NCBI RefSeq assembly: GCF_021869535.1
Contig: NW_026262648.1
Location: 496,001 to 560,000, forward strand
Direction: 5' to 3'
DNA from: Mytilus californianus
Taxonomy: Eukaryota; Mollusca; Bivalvia; Mytilida; Mytilidae
Length of the DNA: 64,000 bases
A program made the position numbers and the translations under genes. The notes beneath the pieces are model-generated. The model was not told the origin of the DNA and made no database searches. It worked only from the letters and a program-made list of their open reading frames with translations. Of this stretch, positions 46,195 to 57,780 are shown piece by piece; position 1 is the stretch's first letter; each line of letters begins with the position of its first letter.

Positions 46195-46345
46195 TAGGGG
46201 CCAGCTGAAGGACGCCTCCGAGTGCGGGAATTTCTCGCTGCATTGAAGACCTGTTGGTGACCTTCTGCTGTTGTCTGTTCTATGGTCGGGTTGTTGTCTC
46301 TTTGACACATTCCCCATTTCCATTCTCAATTTTATTGGATATGAA
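46195..46345 (-). repeat. 'GAATGGAAATGGGG' family, inverted 5' fragment
   Basis: Mirrored 'GGGGCCAGCTGAAGGACGCC' and 'CCCCATTTCCATTCTCAATT'. Frames on both strands are repeat-derived. Confidence 0.75.
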
Positions 46346-46559
46346 AAAAAATGCAATGGCGAACCAAATGTTTGGAGAAGGATCTGTTTTAATGGGGATG
46401 GATGGTCGACACGTTTTAGTAGTTATTGTCAAAATTAGACCGAAACACAAGTTTAAAGATCAAAATCAGCAGTTTAATCATTGTAGGAGTGATTGCCATC
46501 ATAGCTTTTGTGATTGTTGCAAAAACTATAGTAGACAGAGAGGAGGCTGTAAAAAAGCA

Positions 46560-46960
46560 GAGATGATCAGCTAGAAAAGATCTCAAGTAAGTCAATATGA
46601 TCAATTTCACCCATTTTTCTGACTGTTAGAATACTATTTGTGATAGATACAATGTAGAGAGAAACTTTAAACAGCAAAAATGGTCCGTTAAATCTAGAAT
46701 GTACAAATAAGTCACATGGCTAAAATTGCTAAAGCAATTGTAGATAGAGAAAAACTTTAAACAGCAAAACAGTCAGCAAGACAAGACTACAAATGAGTAA
46801 AACGGCACATCGTTTTTTTATACCTTAAAGAATTTATTGCCACTAAAGAAAATGTTTATCTTTGTTTGCCCTAATGAAAATTATAAAAGACAAATAGAAA
46901 CTTGAAACAACAAATATAATATCCTAGGAAAGATCTGCAAATAAGTCAACATGACGCATC
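46560..46960. repeat. degenerate ~120-165 bp monomers
   Basis: Repeated 'AAGTCA(A/C)A', 'GAGAGAAACTTTAAACAGCA' and 'AGCAAGACAAGA(TC)TAC' motifs, related to the monomers in 15720-16440 and 58745-58930. Confidence 0.55.
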
Positions 46961-48371
46961 CATATAATAGTTGTTGGCCCTCAATGTCGATTTGTTTCAG
47001 TATTACCCCCTTCCCCTAAGTTGGCGGGGAAGGATACAATGTAACCCTTTCGATTATTTTTTATTTAAATGAAGGTTTAGGTAAACATCAGAGGTAGTAC
47101 TCACTAATCTGACCACACTATTAATAGTTATTGAGGTCAATAAACGGGCTTCGATGATTGACAAGTGCCAACATGTATGTTTAAAAAGAGTAGAACCTAC
47201 ATTTGTAGTTGTGGAATTTTTTTTTAGATTGATAAGTTATCTATCTAAAGTAACAAATAAGATTGTAGACTACCTATGATATCAACAAAAATCAAATGGA
47301 AAAGCTGCTATCGCTCGTGGTAAAATATTTAGCATAAAGGGCCAACCCATGGTAAAATCAGTATAAATTCAAGCCCCCATGAGTTATTTCTATTCTAATT
47401 GGACAAATACGACAATTCTTTTGGATCGAAGCGTTCTAGGTGAAGGCAAATATTTGCCGTTCCCGTAAATAAACACAGTATACATTGACGTAAAAGAACG
47501 AAGCAAACTGAACTAGTGACATGTTTAAACTATTTACAATAACGTATTTAGATAGGTTTGGATGAATTCAAATGATAAATTTACTTATATGTAAAAAAAT
47601 TGGCTTATAACACATTTCATCATCGTTTGATTATGTTTCCTTGTTTTGATGACTTTCGGTTTCACAATCGTACATTTTCCCGTAAAATGCTTATATTCTT
47701 ACGTCATAGTTCAATGACGTCGGGTAGCTCATTCAAAAAAGCATATGACGTGGGAGTATGATCGGAACAGCCCAAACAATATATTAATATTTTACCACGG
47801 ATGTATACTCAAAGAGTTTGAAGAACGTCATATTAGAATTATGTTTAACTAGCGGAATGCAATGCATAACGTAACGTCGTGGCAGATCTTCTTGCTAAGC
47901 GATTTACTAATGATGCCATAACTTGGCTTCAAACACCTGATAATACATCAGTCCCATTTTATGTCGTTAGACGCTCTTGGACCCTAACGCATTTCTGTTA
48001 CAGAACTAGTAGAATCAAAAATCCGAAACAAGGTCACCGTTTAATTGGGTTTTACATGTAGGTACTTTTCAGCAGAATGTTAAGTAAATACACGAAACCT
48101 TTTATTTCAGATAAAACACAAATGATCGTCTTGATTTGAATTTATGAAAAATATTTATTTGTTTTCTCTCCTAACGGTACGATCCATTATAGAAGTCTTT
48201 GAACTCCCTCCATTTAAAAGCAATTTCAAAGTTTGTTTTTGTCAGCACGATATCTACGTGGATCGGTCGATAGAGCAGAAACTTTAACAAATAGCGACAC
48301 ATTTAGAAGATGGGACGTTAGACGTTACCCCTTCCTTTTTTCCCCTTCTGTCCACGGTAGCTAGACGAATG
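46961..48371. other. gene-free stretch with a possible small TIR element
   Basis: 'GTGGTAAAATATT' (47317-47329) is inverted at 47786-47798, which could bound a 480-bp element; the ends are short, so this is tentative. A 60-codon plus frame at 47879-48061 has no recognisable domain. Confidence 0.35.
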
Positions 48372-48402
48372 CCCCCCCCCCCCCCCCCCCAAAAAAAAAA
48401 AA
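48372..48402. repeat. poly-C / poly-A tract
   Basis: About 19 C immediately followed by 12 A. Confidence 0.9.
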
Positions 48403-48811
48403 TTAAAATGCAATAAAAGCCATCTATCTATACCTAAATTGTGTACTTCGAGTGCTAAATCAAGTTTAATCACTACAAATCCCGTTTAAGAATTGTTTAG
48501 TGCTCACAAACATGTTTAACCCCGCCGCATTCTTTATGTGCCTGTCCCAAGTCAGGAGCATGTAGTCCAGTGGTTGTCGTTGGTTCATGTCTGTCATATT
48601 TGTTTATAAACGATGGAGTAAATCTCAGTGCATTAATGTAGTCATACTACTAAACTTTTTATGACATCACAGCGCATTAATGCAAGAATATCACTGAACT
48701 GTTCATTATATCTCAATAATTACATTACATGTATGTTTCATTATACTATCTTATTTTGATTGGCTAACAGCCATCTCGCGTCATTCTGAAATTAACCTTC
48801 ATTTCAAAACC

Positions 48812-49300
48812 GCGCTGAAGTACGTCCATTATTCATTTTTCATTATTCAAAATTCAATAATGAATAATGAAATAGTTCATTATTCATTATTCAACGTTAA
48901 GTGATGAATAATTAATAATGATATAGTTCATATTTCAGTATTCAAGCTGAAAAGTGAATAATGAAATCGAAAATTTATTTTTTGACTGTGACACTATATC
49001 CCGTTTTTCGGAATTCGTCATTTTGGTGTTATTTAACAAATATTCAAATTATTCTAAGAAAAAATATATCAAAACACTCTTTGAAATGTTTGTCTTTATT
49101 TATTTAGTTTCGGAGGATAAACTAGTGGGTTTCCCTAACTATTTTTAACAGAAATTCCTTGTTTTAATGTATGGACGACCTGAATACCACAACATGTATA
49201 AAAATCAAAATACTATAATACATTGTAATTTTTTTTTAATTTTCACTGGATCTTTGCTATTCTTCACCCCCTGAGTATAGATATAGCTTATCGATTGTGC
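48812..49300. repeat. left terminal inverted repeat of the 13.8-kb composite
   Basis: From 'CGCGCTGAAGTACGTCCATT' through 'AGTATTCAAGCTGAAAAGTG', 'GACTGTGACACTATATCCCG' and 'GTGGGTTTCCCTAACTATTT' the sequence is the reverse complement of about 62110-62575, with small indels. It ends where the satellite monomers begin. Rich in 'TTCATTATTCA' motifs. The 64-codon frame here and its mirror at 62258-62449 are not genes. Confidence 0.8.
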
Positions 49301-51228
49301 TGCAATGCCCATTAGAGGGGTTATGGAGGACCTAAATGCCAAAATACGTGTGAAAATTAAGAAATAGCCAATTTTGAATAATGAAATGGATATTTTGAAT
49401 AATGGAATGGACTGCTGCGACCCTTCAGCCCCTAATTACAGATATACTTATACGTCATTCGAAATCTTATTAATAGAGGAACAAAAGGTATATAGTCAAT
49501 ATGTCCCGCAACGCCTATTAGAGGAGTTTCGGAGGACCTAAATGTCAAAATACGCGTCAACAATAAGAAATAGCTTATTTTGAATAATGGAACGGATTGC
49601 TACGACCCTTCAGCCTCTAATAACAGAGAAGCCTTATACACCAGTCGAAAGCTTATCGACAGAGGAACAAAATGGTTATAATCAATATGTGCCGCAATGC
49701 CCATTAGAGGGGTTACGCAGGACCTAAATGCCAAAATACGCGTGAAAATTAAGAAATTATAGCCAATTTTGAATAATGAAATGGATATTTTGAATAATGG
49801 AATGGACTGGTGCGACCCTTCAGCCCCTAATTACAGATATACCTTATACGTCATTCGAAAGCTTATCAATAGAGGAACAACAGGTATATAGTCAATATGT
49901 CCCGCAACGCCTATTAGAGGAGTTTCGGAGGACCTAAATGTCAAAATACGCGTCAACAATAAGAAATAGCTTATTTTAAATAATGGAATGGACTGCTAAG
50001 ACACTTCAGCCTCTAATAACAGAGAATTCTTATACACCATTCAAAAGCTTATCAACAGAGGAACAAAATGATTATAATCAATATGTGCCGCAATGCCGAT
50101 TAGAGGGGTTACGCAGGACCTAAATGCCAAAATACGCGTGAAAATTAAGAAACAGCCAATTTTGAATAATGAAATGGATATTTAAAATAATGGAATGGAC
50201 TACTGCGACCCTTCAGCCCCTAATTACAGATATACATTATACGTCATTCGAAAGCTTATCAATAGGTGAACAACAGGTATATATTCAATATGTCCCGCAA
50301 CGCCTATTAGAGGAGTTTCGGAGGACCTAAATGTCAAAATACGCGTCAACAATAAGAATAACTTATTTTGAAAAATGGAATGGACTGGTACGACCCTTCA
50401 GCTTCTAATAACAGAAAAACCTCATACACCATTCAAAAGCTTATCGACAGAGGCACAAAATAGTTAAAATCAATATGTGCCGCAATGCCCATTAGAGGGG
50501 TTACGCAGGACCTAAATGCCAAAATACGCGTGAAAGTTATGAAATAGCCAATTTTGAATGATGAAATGGATATTTAAAATAATGGAATGGACTACTGCGA
50601 CCCTTCAGCCCCTAATTACAGATATACATTATACGTCATTCGAAAGCTTATCAATAGAGGACAAAAGGTATATAATCAATATGTCCCGTAACGCCTATTA
50701 GAGGAGTTTCGGAGGACCTAAATGTCAAAATACGCGTCAACAATAAGAAATAGCTTATTTTAAATAATGAAATGGACTGCTAAGACACTTCAGCCTCTAA
50801 TAACAGAGAATTCTTATACACCATTCAAAAGCTTATCAACAGAGGAACAAAATGATTATAATCAATATGTGCCGCAATGCCCATTAGAGGGGTTACGCAG
50901 GACCGAAATGCCAAAATACGCGTGAAAATTAAGAAATAGCCAATTTTGAATAATGAAATGGATATTTTGAATATTGTAATGGACTGCTGCGACCCTTCAG
51001 CCAGTAATTACAGATATACCTTATACGTCATTCGAAAGCTTATCAATAGAGGAACAAAAGGTATATAGTCAATATGTCCCGCAACGCCTATTAGAGGAGT
51101 TTCGGAGGACCTAAATGTCAAAATACGCGTCAACAATTAGAAATAGCTTATTTTGAATAATGGAATGGACTGCTACGACACATCAGCCTCTAATAACAAA
51201 GAAACCTTATAACCATTCGAAAGCTTAT
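49301..51228. repeat. satellite array, left part: five higher-order units of ~392 bp
   Basis: Two related subunits alternate. Subunit A has 'GCCCATTAGAGGGGTTACGC', 'CGTGAAAATTAAGAAATAGC' and 'GAAATGGATATTTTGAATAA'. Subunit B has 'GCCTATTAGAGGAGTTTCGG', 'GCGTCAACAATAAGAAATAG'. A subunits start near 49303, 49693, 50089, 50482 and 50873; B subunits near 49507, 49901, 50294, 50687 and 51076. The array stops after 'AAGCTTAT' at 51228, where the retrotransposon begins. Confidence 0.9.
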
Positions 51229-51441
51229 AATAATAATAATAATAATAATAATATCTCTATTTAGAGAGAGTAACTCATTTGGATTACACCAATTTTCAAT
51301 AAGGCTCTCTTAATACAATAATAATTACATTAAAAATAAACAATACATATTCAATAATAATGATAAATAAAGATGTAGTACAATTTAAATACAATAAACA
51401 ATTATTATATATGGCATTACAGTACACATATCATGGTAATG

Positions 51442-54400
51442 TTAAAAGTACATAGATTTGTAGTTATGTTTAAATTCTAATACTGTGTTTGATTTTTTGA
51501 TTGAATCAGGAAGAGCATTCCATACTTTTGGTCCATTGTACGAGAAACTAGACTTATACAACTCTGTATTTGGTTTTGGAATTATAAAATTATCTGAGGA
51601 CGAAAATCTCGTATTGTATTTTTTGTTTGCAGAAGCTGATACAATAAGACTGGACATATATTCTGGAGCTAAGCCATGTTTTGCTTTATACATTAGTAAT
51701 GATTTATGATAATGTATTCTTTGTGTAATCGGCACAATGTTACATTCGTGAAATAATTCGCTTGAAGGTTTGGTGTAATCATGTTCGTCTAAAATTATCC
51801 TTGCTGCCCTCTTTTGCAGTTTTAGTAAACTATCTAATAGAAAGTTATTACAGTTTCCCCATATTGAACAACAATAATCTAAGTGAGGTAAAACGTAAGC
51901 GTTATAGAACATTTGTCTAGCTTTATGATTTAAATATTTCTTTATCCTTTTTAGTAAAGCTAAAGAAGAGTTAACCCTTTTTTATGATATAATCAATATG
52001 AGAAGACCAAGATAGAGATGCATCAACAAAAATACCTAGAACCTTTTCACATGTACTTTCTTTAAATTGTTGTCCATTCATAGCACTATTAATGTTTTCA
52101 TTTGAAGTAGCTGAAAGCTTCTGTTTAGAGCCAATACATATAGCCTTCGTTTTAGATACATTTACAGCCATTTTATTGTCATCACACCAGCTAAAAATAT
52201 CTTGTAAAACCGTATTAAGTTTATGACTGATACAACTTTTGTTTTGTCCAATGATTGATATGGTGCTATCATCAGCAAATAAATCGGTGTTATGATTAGG
52301 ATTAGACAAAGGAAGATCATTTATAAAAATTAAAAAAACAACACAGGTCCTAAAACGGATCCTTGAGGTACACCCGTTTTTTGTTTTTGTAAGTCTGAAA
52401 ATGTATTTGAAATAGATACCATCTGATATCTGTCAGCTAAATATGATGTAAACCATCGTAGCAAAGTATAAGCAAATTTGTATTTGTTTAATTTTTGAAT
52501 AAGCAGTTCATGATTGAGAAGATCAACGGCTTTTGCTAGATCTAGAAACACTGCCCCAACAAGATCGCCATCATCAATGGCTTTAAGCCATTTATCCAAT
52601 AAAGCTGTTAACGCAGTTTGACAAGAATGGTTTGCGCGAAAGCCTGACTGCATTCTATACAATAAGTTGTATTTATTAAGATACTTTACTAAGTGTGTTT
52701 TCACATGTTTTCGAGGATTTTAGAAATGAGTGGTAAAATTACAATTGGTCTGTAATTAAAAACATCCTGTTTTGAACCTTTGTTCTTATAAACTCGTATG
52801 ACTTTTGCCAGTTTAAATGAAGATGGAAAAATACATTTTTTAATACTTAAGTTAAAAATGTGACAAAGTGGTAGTGAAATAGCATGAGAAGACATCTTTA
52901 AAAACTTTGCACTTATGTTATCAAGACCTGTTGCTTTTGATTCATCTAGTGCTTTTAGTTGTAAACACACAAAATCATTACTCATAAGTGGTATAGAAAA
53001 ATACACATTATCTGGTACATGACCCGATATGTAATCATCAAGTTTGTTAAAAGAACTATTGTTGCTGTTTTGATTTATATTAAGATTATCTGTGATATTT
53101 GTGAAATAAGCATTAAATACATCAGCAACGCTTTTCGGTTCTAAAATTTCCTTTTTGTTACAATCACTTATGATTTTAATACTGGGATGATTGTCAGTTC
53201 CGCTGACAGTATGTAGGTGCTTCCATAATTTACTACTGTTGCCCTTTTTGTGTTCTATGATATTGGTATAATAATTTTGTTTAGAGTTTTCGATGAGATA
53301 TTTGACTTTGTTTCTCCAGAGTCTATAACTATACATATCTTTTTTCTTATGATAAAAATCACGTTTTCTCATGCTATCTAGAATTTCATCATTCATCCAC
53401 TCATTTTGATACAAACGTTTTACTCTCTTTTTAATGAGTGGAGCATGATGATTTAATACTTCAGTAAAAATATTTAAAAATGACAACAATGCTTCTTCGG
53501 GGTCATCAATTTCTAATACACTATCAAATGAACACTGTGATATGTAATTGATAAAATCATTTTCATTAAAATGTTTAGTAGATCTGAACGTAATATATTC
53601 ATGAATTTTCTTTTTCGATTTTAACCCTCTTTTGTGAGAAATGCATACTGGATAATGGTCACTGATACAATACTTTGGAACAGAAAAAAATGAACATTAT
53701 CTGGTTCATTACTATAAATATGGTCTACCAAAGTGGAAGATGTTTGTGTGACTCGAGTGGGAACTGAGACTATTTGAGACAAGTTAAAAATGTTTTTCAA
53801 ATGGGACCATTTAGCTGGAATTTTTCTCGGCGCCAAATCAATATTAAAGTCACCCAAAATAATTATTTCCTTATCTTCAATATCAACATTTGTTAACATT
53901 GATTCAAATTTTGTAATCCACTCTGCATTACTATTTGGTGGTCTATATATATTACCAAGTAATATAGGTTTTTGATGAACAAAAATAATTTCGACCCAAA
54001 TTGATTCTATATCATCCTTTTCCAAATCATATCGTCTAATTGTGGTTAACATGTTAGAAATATAAATTAAAAACCCACCCCCAGATTTTCCAATTCTGTC
54101 TTTTCTGTTTGTATCATAACCCTTAATATCTATTTCTTTAGTTTGGACAGAATTTGACAAAAATGTTTCACTTAAACACAGCACATCTGTGTTAGATTTT
54201 GATAGCAAATATTTAATTTCAGAAAACTTTGGCAATATATGATTTATGTTTAAGTGACATATATTAAGTGACTTTTGTGGAAATATAAAAGGGTTTGTAA
54301 AAGGAGATGATTTGGAGTTAGATAATAGAATATGTGTTGCAGTACATAAATACAAAATAACAATACTGACAAGATCTCCCAAAATGAAGTTACATTTTCT

Positions 54401-54547
54401 AGTAGAGGAACAGTTATCGTGAAAATCTTTTACCTCCAGTACGCTTGACTGAACACATTTTGTTGTTGAGTTGTTGTGTTGAATGGTATAAATCTCCTCC
54501 CTGTTGACCTCACCGATTGAAAATTTGATTGAGTTTTTGATGTACAA
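51442..54547 (-). pseudogene. LINE ORF2: AP endonuclease and reverse transcriptase, four frameshifts
   Basis: The upstream boundary given is that of the open frame; it overlaps the end of ORF1, and the true start is unclear. The endonuclease domain has HLNINHILPKFSEI, LCLSETFL, GNIYRPP, ILGDFNID, STLVDHIYSN and SDHYPV, the expected APE-type blocks. The reverse transcriptase has 'SGFRANHSCQTAL', AVFLDLAKAVD (motif A; Val replaces the usual Phe), GVPQGSVLGPVLF (B), LFADDST (catalytic motif C) and a thumb/C-terminal region with LPHLDYCCSIWG and KRAARIILDEHDYTKPSSEL. The frame changes at a T7 run (minus strand; 53684-53690), at an A run (52708-52711), at a T7 run (52332-52338) and at a G run (51975-51977). 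Each is a homopolymer indel, and protein similarity continues straight across it. No RNase H follows the reverse transcriptase. Confidence 0.85.
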
Positions 54548-56319
54548 TCCGACAAATTAAGCAACGTGTTCACGCGCGAGATAATGTTATGACTTAAAAC
54601 TTTGGCACCAGCAACATTTGTATGAACATGGTCTGCAAATAAAGTAAGATTGGGCTGGTCTCCATATAGAAAGTCTAAAGTATTGTCTACAATTTCCACA
54701 TGTTGTTCCTCTAGAGATAAAAGACGGTTGTTGATATCATAAATTGTACGGTTAGCTTGATAATGAGTTGGCCTTGGTAGGATTGAGGAAATTACCAGCT
54801 TAGTTCTTGGTAAGCTCTGTCTAACTGTACAAATTAAATTTCGATAGTCGTCAATTATAGCATGAACAGAGTCTCCATCTGACACGTTATTAGTGCCCAC
54901 ATGAACAACAATAACATCTACACAATCAAGTTTTCCTTCTGAGATGTACTGAATTAGGCAATCTTCAATGTCTCTGATCCGTCCTCCCCGAATAGTCTTT
55001 ACTTTAATGTTGATATGTTCAGTTGACATTTTCCTTGGAGACATTTTTTTGAGAGTTGAACTCCCAACAAGAAATAAGTTTTTCTTCTCACTAGAACAAA
55101 GAAAATGCGGATAAGTAGAGTTGACTTCACGGTCCGTGTATTTTGTATTCATTTGTGACCTTTGTCTTTCCATATAGGTAGGATTGTGCGTATCATGGTG
55201 GTTCCCGAGGTTTGTCCTATTTAAAGTAACTGGCTTATTAGAACTACTTGGTAATCCACTTTTAACAGCGTTGCTGTATGTTCAATGTGTAGTTTTATTT
55301 GTAGCAGAATTTCTTTCCTCTCTTTTTCTATTTGGTGTTTCTGTCACGGTTTCTGGTAATACGCTGACGTGAGATGATTTTAAATTAACAGATTTAATCT
55401 CATTAGAAACGGCATTTAATTTGTCCCACAAACTGTTTGATTTATTTACAAATACCTTATTGTTTATCTGGATTTCCGATTTAATGAGTTGTGTTTCTGT
55501 AAAGACTTCTTGAATGGAGGTTAAAGCTGAATTGGTTTGAGTTTTAACCGTGTTTGCTAATGATGCAAATTTGTCTTTTATCTCTTGAAACTGACTGTTT
55601 GACGAGTCAATATGACAGTTATGAGCATCATTTAAGTTTAAAACTTCCTCAGATGTTGACCGTAAAAGACTTTCAATTCTCCTGAGTGATGACATTGTAC
55701 AGAAAGACGGAGATTTTGCCTTAGTACTAGTTTTGCGTAGTTTATTGTTAGGGTTACTTCGAAGCGGGGTTTCTACCTTCATTGGTATAGTTTCCTCTTC
55801 ATCGTCGCTCCATTCAATTTTGTTACACACATTCACGGGACTCTGGTTATTTGCTTGATCGGTGTTTCCAGACGATGCTTTTATATTCAACGCAAGTTTT
55901 GCGAGTTTATCGGCTTCAATCTGACCAATTTCAGAATCACGAGCAATGTGCACCCACGATACGTTTATATTTGATTACAAATTATATATTTCTAACCAGA
56001 GCTCCTTGTTTTTCACATCTTTTCCGGAAGATTTCAGTTTCCAGTTGTTGCTTTTCCAATAAACAATGTCACTTGTTATACCTCTAACTAAATACTCACT
56101 GTCTGTTTTAATGTTAATGTTTGATATTTGATTATCGTGTATTTGTTGAAGGCATTTTACGGCAGCATACAGTTCCCCAGTATTGTTTGTTTGCTTGTAA
56201 GATTCAGGAACTGGTCCATTTATATTTTTGATGTTATTTGGTTCCCAAAATATACCATAACTGGCCTTTGCCAATGGCTTGCCGTTATTCTTGCATGCTC
56301 CATCAATGTATACTTCCAT
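54430..56319 (-). pseudogene. LINE ORF1: RNase H + linker + SGNH esterase, two in-frame stops
   Basis: A single frame of 630 codons from an ATG at 56319, interrupted only by TAA (55977-55975) and TGA (55284-55282). Residues 1-140 are an RNase H fold: MEVYIDGACKNNG, TGELYAA, KTDSEYLV, WVHIARDSEIG, IEADKLAKLA. The four acidic catalytic positions are Asp6, Glu49, Asp73 and Asp137; the TAA falls at residue 115 between them. Residues about 160-370 form an acidic then Ser/Lys-rich, heptad-like linker (RRIESLLRSTSEEVLN; FASLANTVKTQ), plausibly a coiled coil. Residues about 415-590 are an SGNH/GDSL hydrolase: LFLVGSST (Ser near 420), GGRIRDIE, HVGTNN (Asn477), FADHVHTN (Asp563, His566). Esterase-bearing ORF1 proteins are known in CR1-type elements; the RNase H at the N-terminus is the unusual part. 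The two stops look like single-base changes of Gln/Lys- and Arg-type codons, or could be sequence errors. Confidence 0.85.
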
Positions 56320-56769
56320 TTTTAAATGTCCGTACAGTTCAGGAAAACGTTAACGTTGTTTTCGCGGGATTTTCTGATATGACGTGATGGACATGGTTTT
56401 GATTTATAAATATCGTTTTGTTTGTGTTTTGTTACAATAAAAATGTTAATAGTGATAACAAATTGTAAAATTGGCCATACCGTTGTACATTTTGAGGTCT
56501 ATCAAACAGTAAATCCATCGTAAATCACGAATCGAGTTTTCCTAAAAAAACAACATCCACAACGATTCACAGCAACTCGTCTCAAATGTAGAATACAATA
56601 TAGAAGTGGCCAGTAATGACAAATAACTTCGAACAATGTTAGTAGATGCTTTAGAAAGTAATTTCAACACTTTAAAAGTCCTGTGATCACCGGAAATAAA
56701 TAAAAATCATGCATTGAAGGATCGTGAAATTTTTAGGCAGCCATTAGACCTTCGTGACGTCACGTAATT

Positions 56770-57780
56770 CAAAGGAAGAAAATGGTTATAATCAATATGT
56801 GCCGCATTGCCCATTTCAGGGGTAACGCAGGACCTAATTAGTGCCAAAATACGCCTGAAAATTAAGAAATAGCCAATTTCGAATAATGAAATGGATATTT
56901 TGAATAATGGAATGGACTGCTGCGACCCTTCAGCCAGTAATTACAGATATACCTTATACGTCATTCGAAATCTTATCAATAGAGGAACAAAAGGTATATA
57001 GTCAATATGTCCCGCAACGCCTATTAGAGGAGTTTCGGAGGACCTAAATGTCAAAATACGCGTCAACAATAAGAAATAGCTTATTTTGAATAATGGAATG
57101 GACTACTACGACCCTTCAGCCTCTAATAACAGAGAAACCTCATACACCATTCGAAAGCTTATCGACAATAGAACAAAATGAATATAATCAATATGTGCCG
57201 CAATGCCCATTAGAGCGGTTACGCAGGACCGAAATGCCTAAATACGCGTGAAAATTAAGAAATAGCCAATTTTGAATAATGAAATGGATATTTAGAATAA
57301 TGGAATGGACTGGTGCGACCCTTCAGCCCCTAATTACAGATATACCTTGTACGTCGTTCGAAAGCTAATCAATAGAGGAACACAAGGTATATAGTCCATA
57401 TGTCCCGCAACGCCTTTTAGAGGAGTTTCGGAGGACTTAAATGTCAAAATACGCGTCAACAATAAGAAATAGCTTATTTTGAATAATGGAATGGACTGCT
57501 ACGACCCTTCAGCCTCTAATAACAGAGAATTCTTATACACCATTCAAAAGCTTATCAACAGAAGAACAAAATGATAATAATCAATATGTGCCGCAATGCC
57601 CATTAGAGGGGTTACGCAGGACCTAAATGCCAAAATACGCGTGAAAGTTAAGAAATAGCCAATTTTGAATAATGAAATGGATATTTAAAATAATGGAATG
57701 GACTGCTGCGACCCTTCAGCCCCTAATCACAAATATACCTTATACGTCATTCGAAAGCTTATCAATAGAGAAACAAATAT
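56770..57780. repeat. satellite array, continuation after the retrotransposon
   Basis: Resumes in phase with the left part: A near 56800, B near 57014, A near 57198, B near 57403, A near 57591. It stops abruptly in 'CTTATCAATAGAGAAACAAA' near 57780. Confidence 0.9.

Larger units (their letters stand above)
51229..56769 (-). mobile_element. non-LTR retrotransposon (CR1/L2-like), decayed, inserted in the satellite
   Basis: On the minus strand: about 450 bases of 5' leader (56769-56320), ORF1 (56319-54430), ORF2 (about 54430-51442), then a 3' region ending in an (ATT)n microsatellite at 51252-51229. A microsatellite tail instead of poly-A fits CR1/L2-type elements. The satellite breaks in 'AAGCTTAT' on one side and resumes at 'CAAAGGAAG' on the other, which is the expected continuation of the monomer minus about 3 bases; I see no clear target-site duplication. 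Full length at about 5.5 kb, but both ORFs are interrupted. The clade is uncertain without a phylogeny. Confidence 0.85.

Noticed and set aside
46254-46574. 106-codon frame with a His/Cys cluster as a zinc-binding protein
   Set aside because: The first part is repeat-derived, and the rest overlaps degenerate monomer repeats; the Cys/His spacing does not fit a finger I recognise.
47317-47798. TIR transposon bounded by GTGGTAAAATATT
   Set aside because: Only 13 AT-rich bases are inverted and no target duplication is visible. Mentioned as a possibility in the gap entry only.
48954-49148. 64-codon frame with a near-identical mirror at 62258-62449, as a conserved small protein
   Set aside because: They are the two arms of the same inverted repeat, so the similarity comes from DNA duplication, and the peptides have no features beyond that.
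55975-56319. Host RNase H1 gene adjacent to the retrotransposon
   Set aside because: The frame continues in register through a single stop into the linker and esterase. It lies within the insertion that interrupts the satellite and has no introns, so it belongs to the element.
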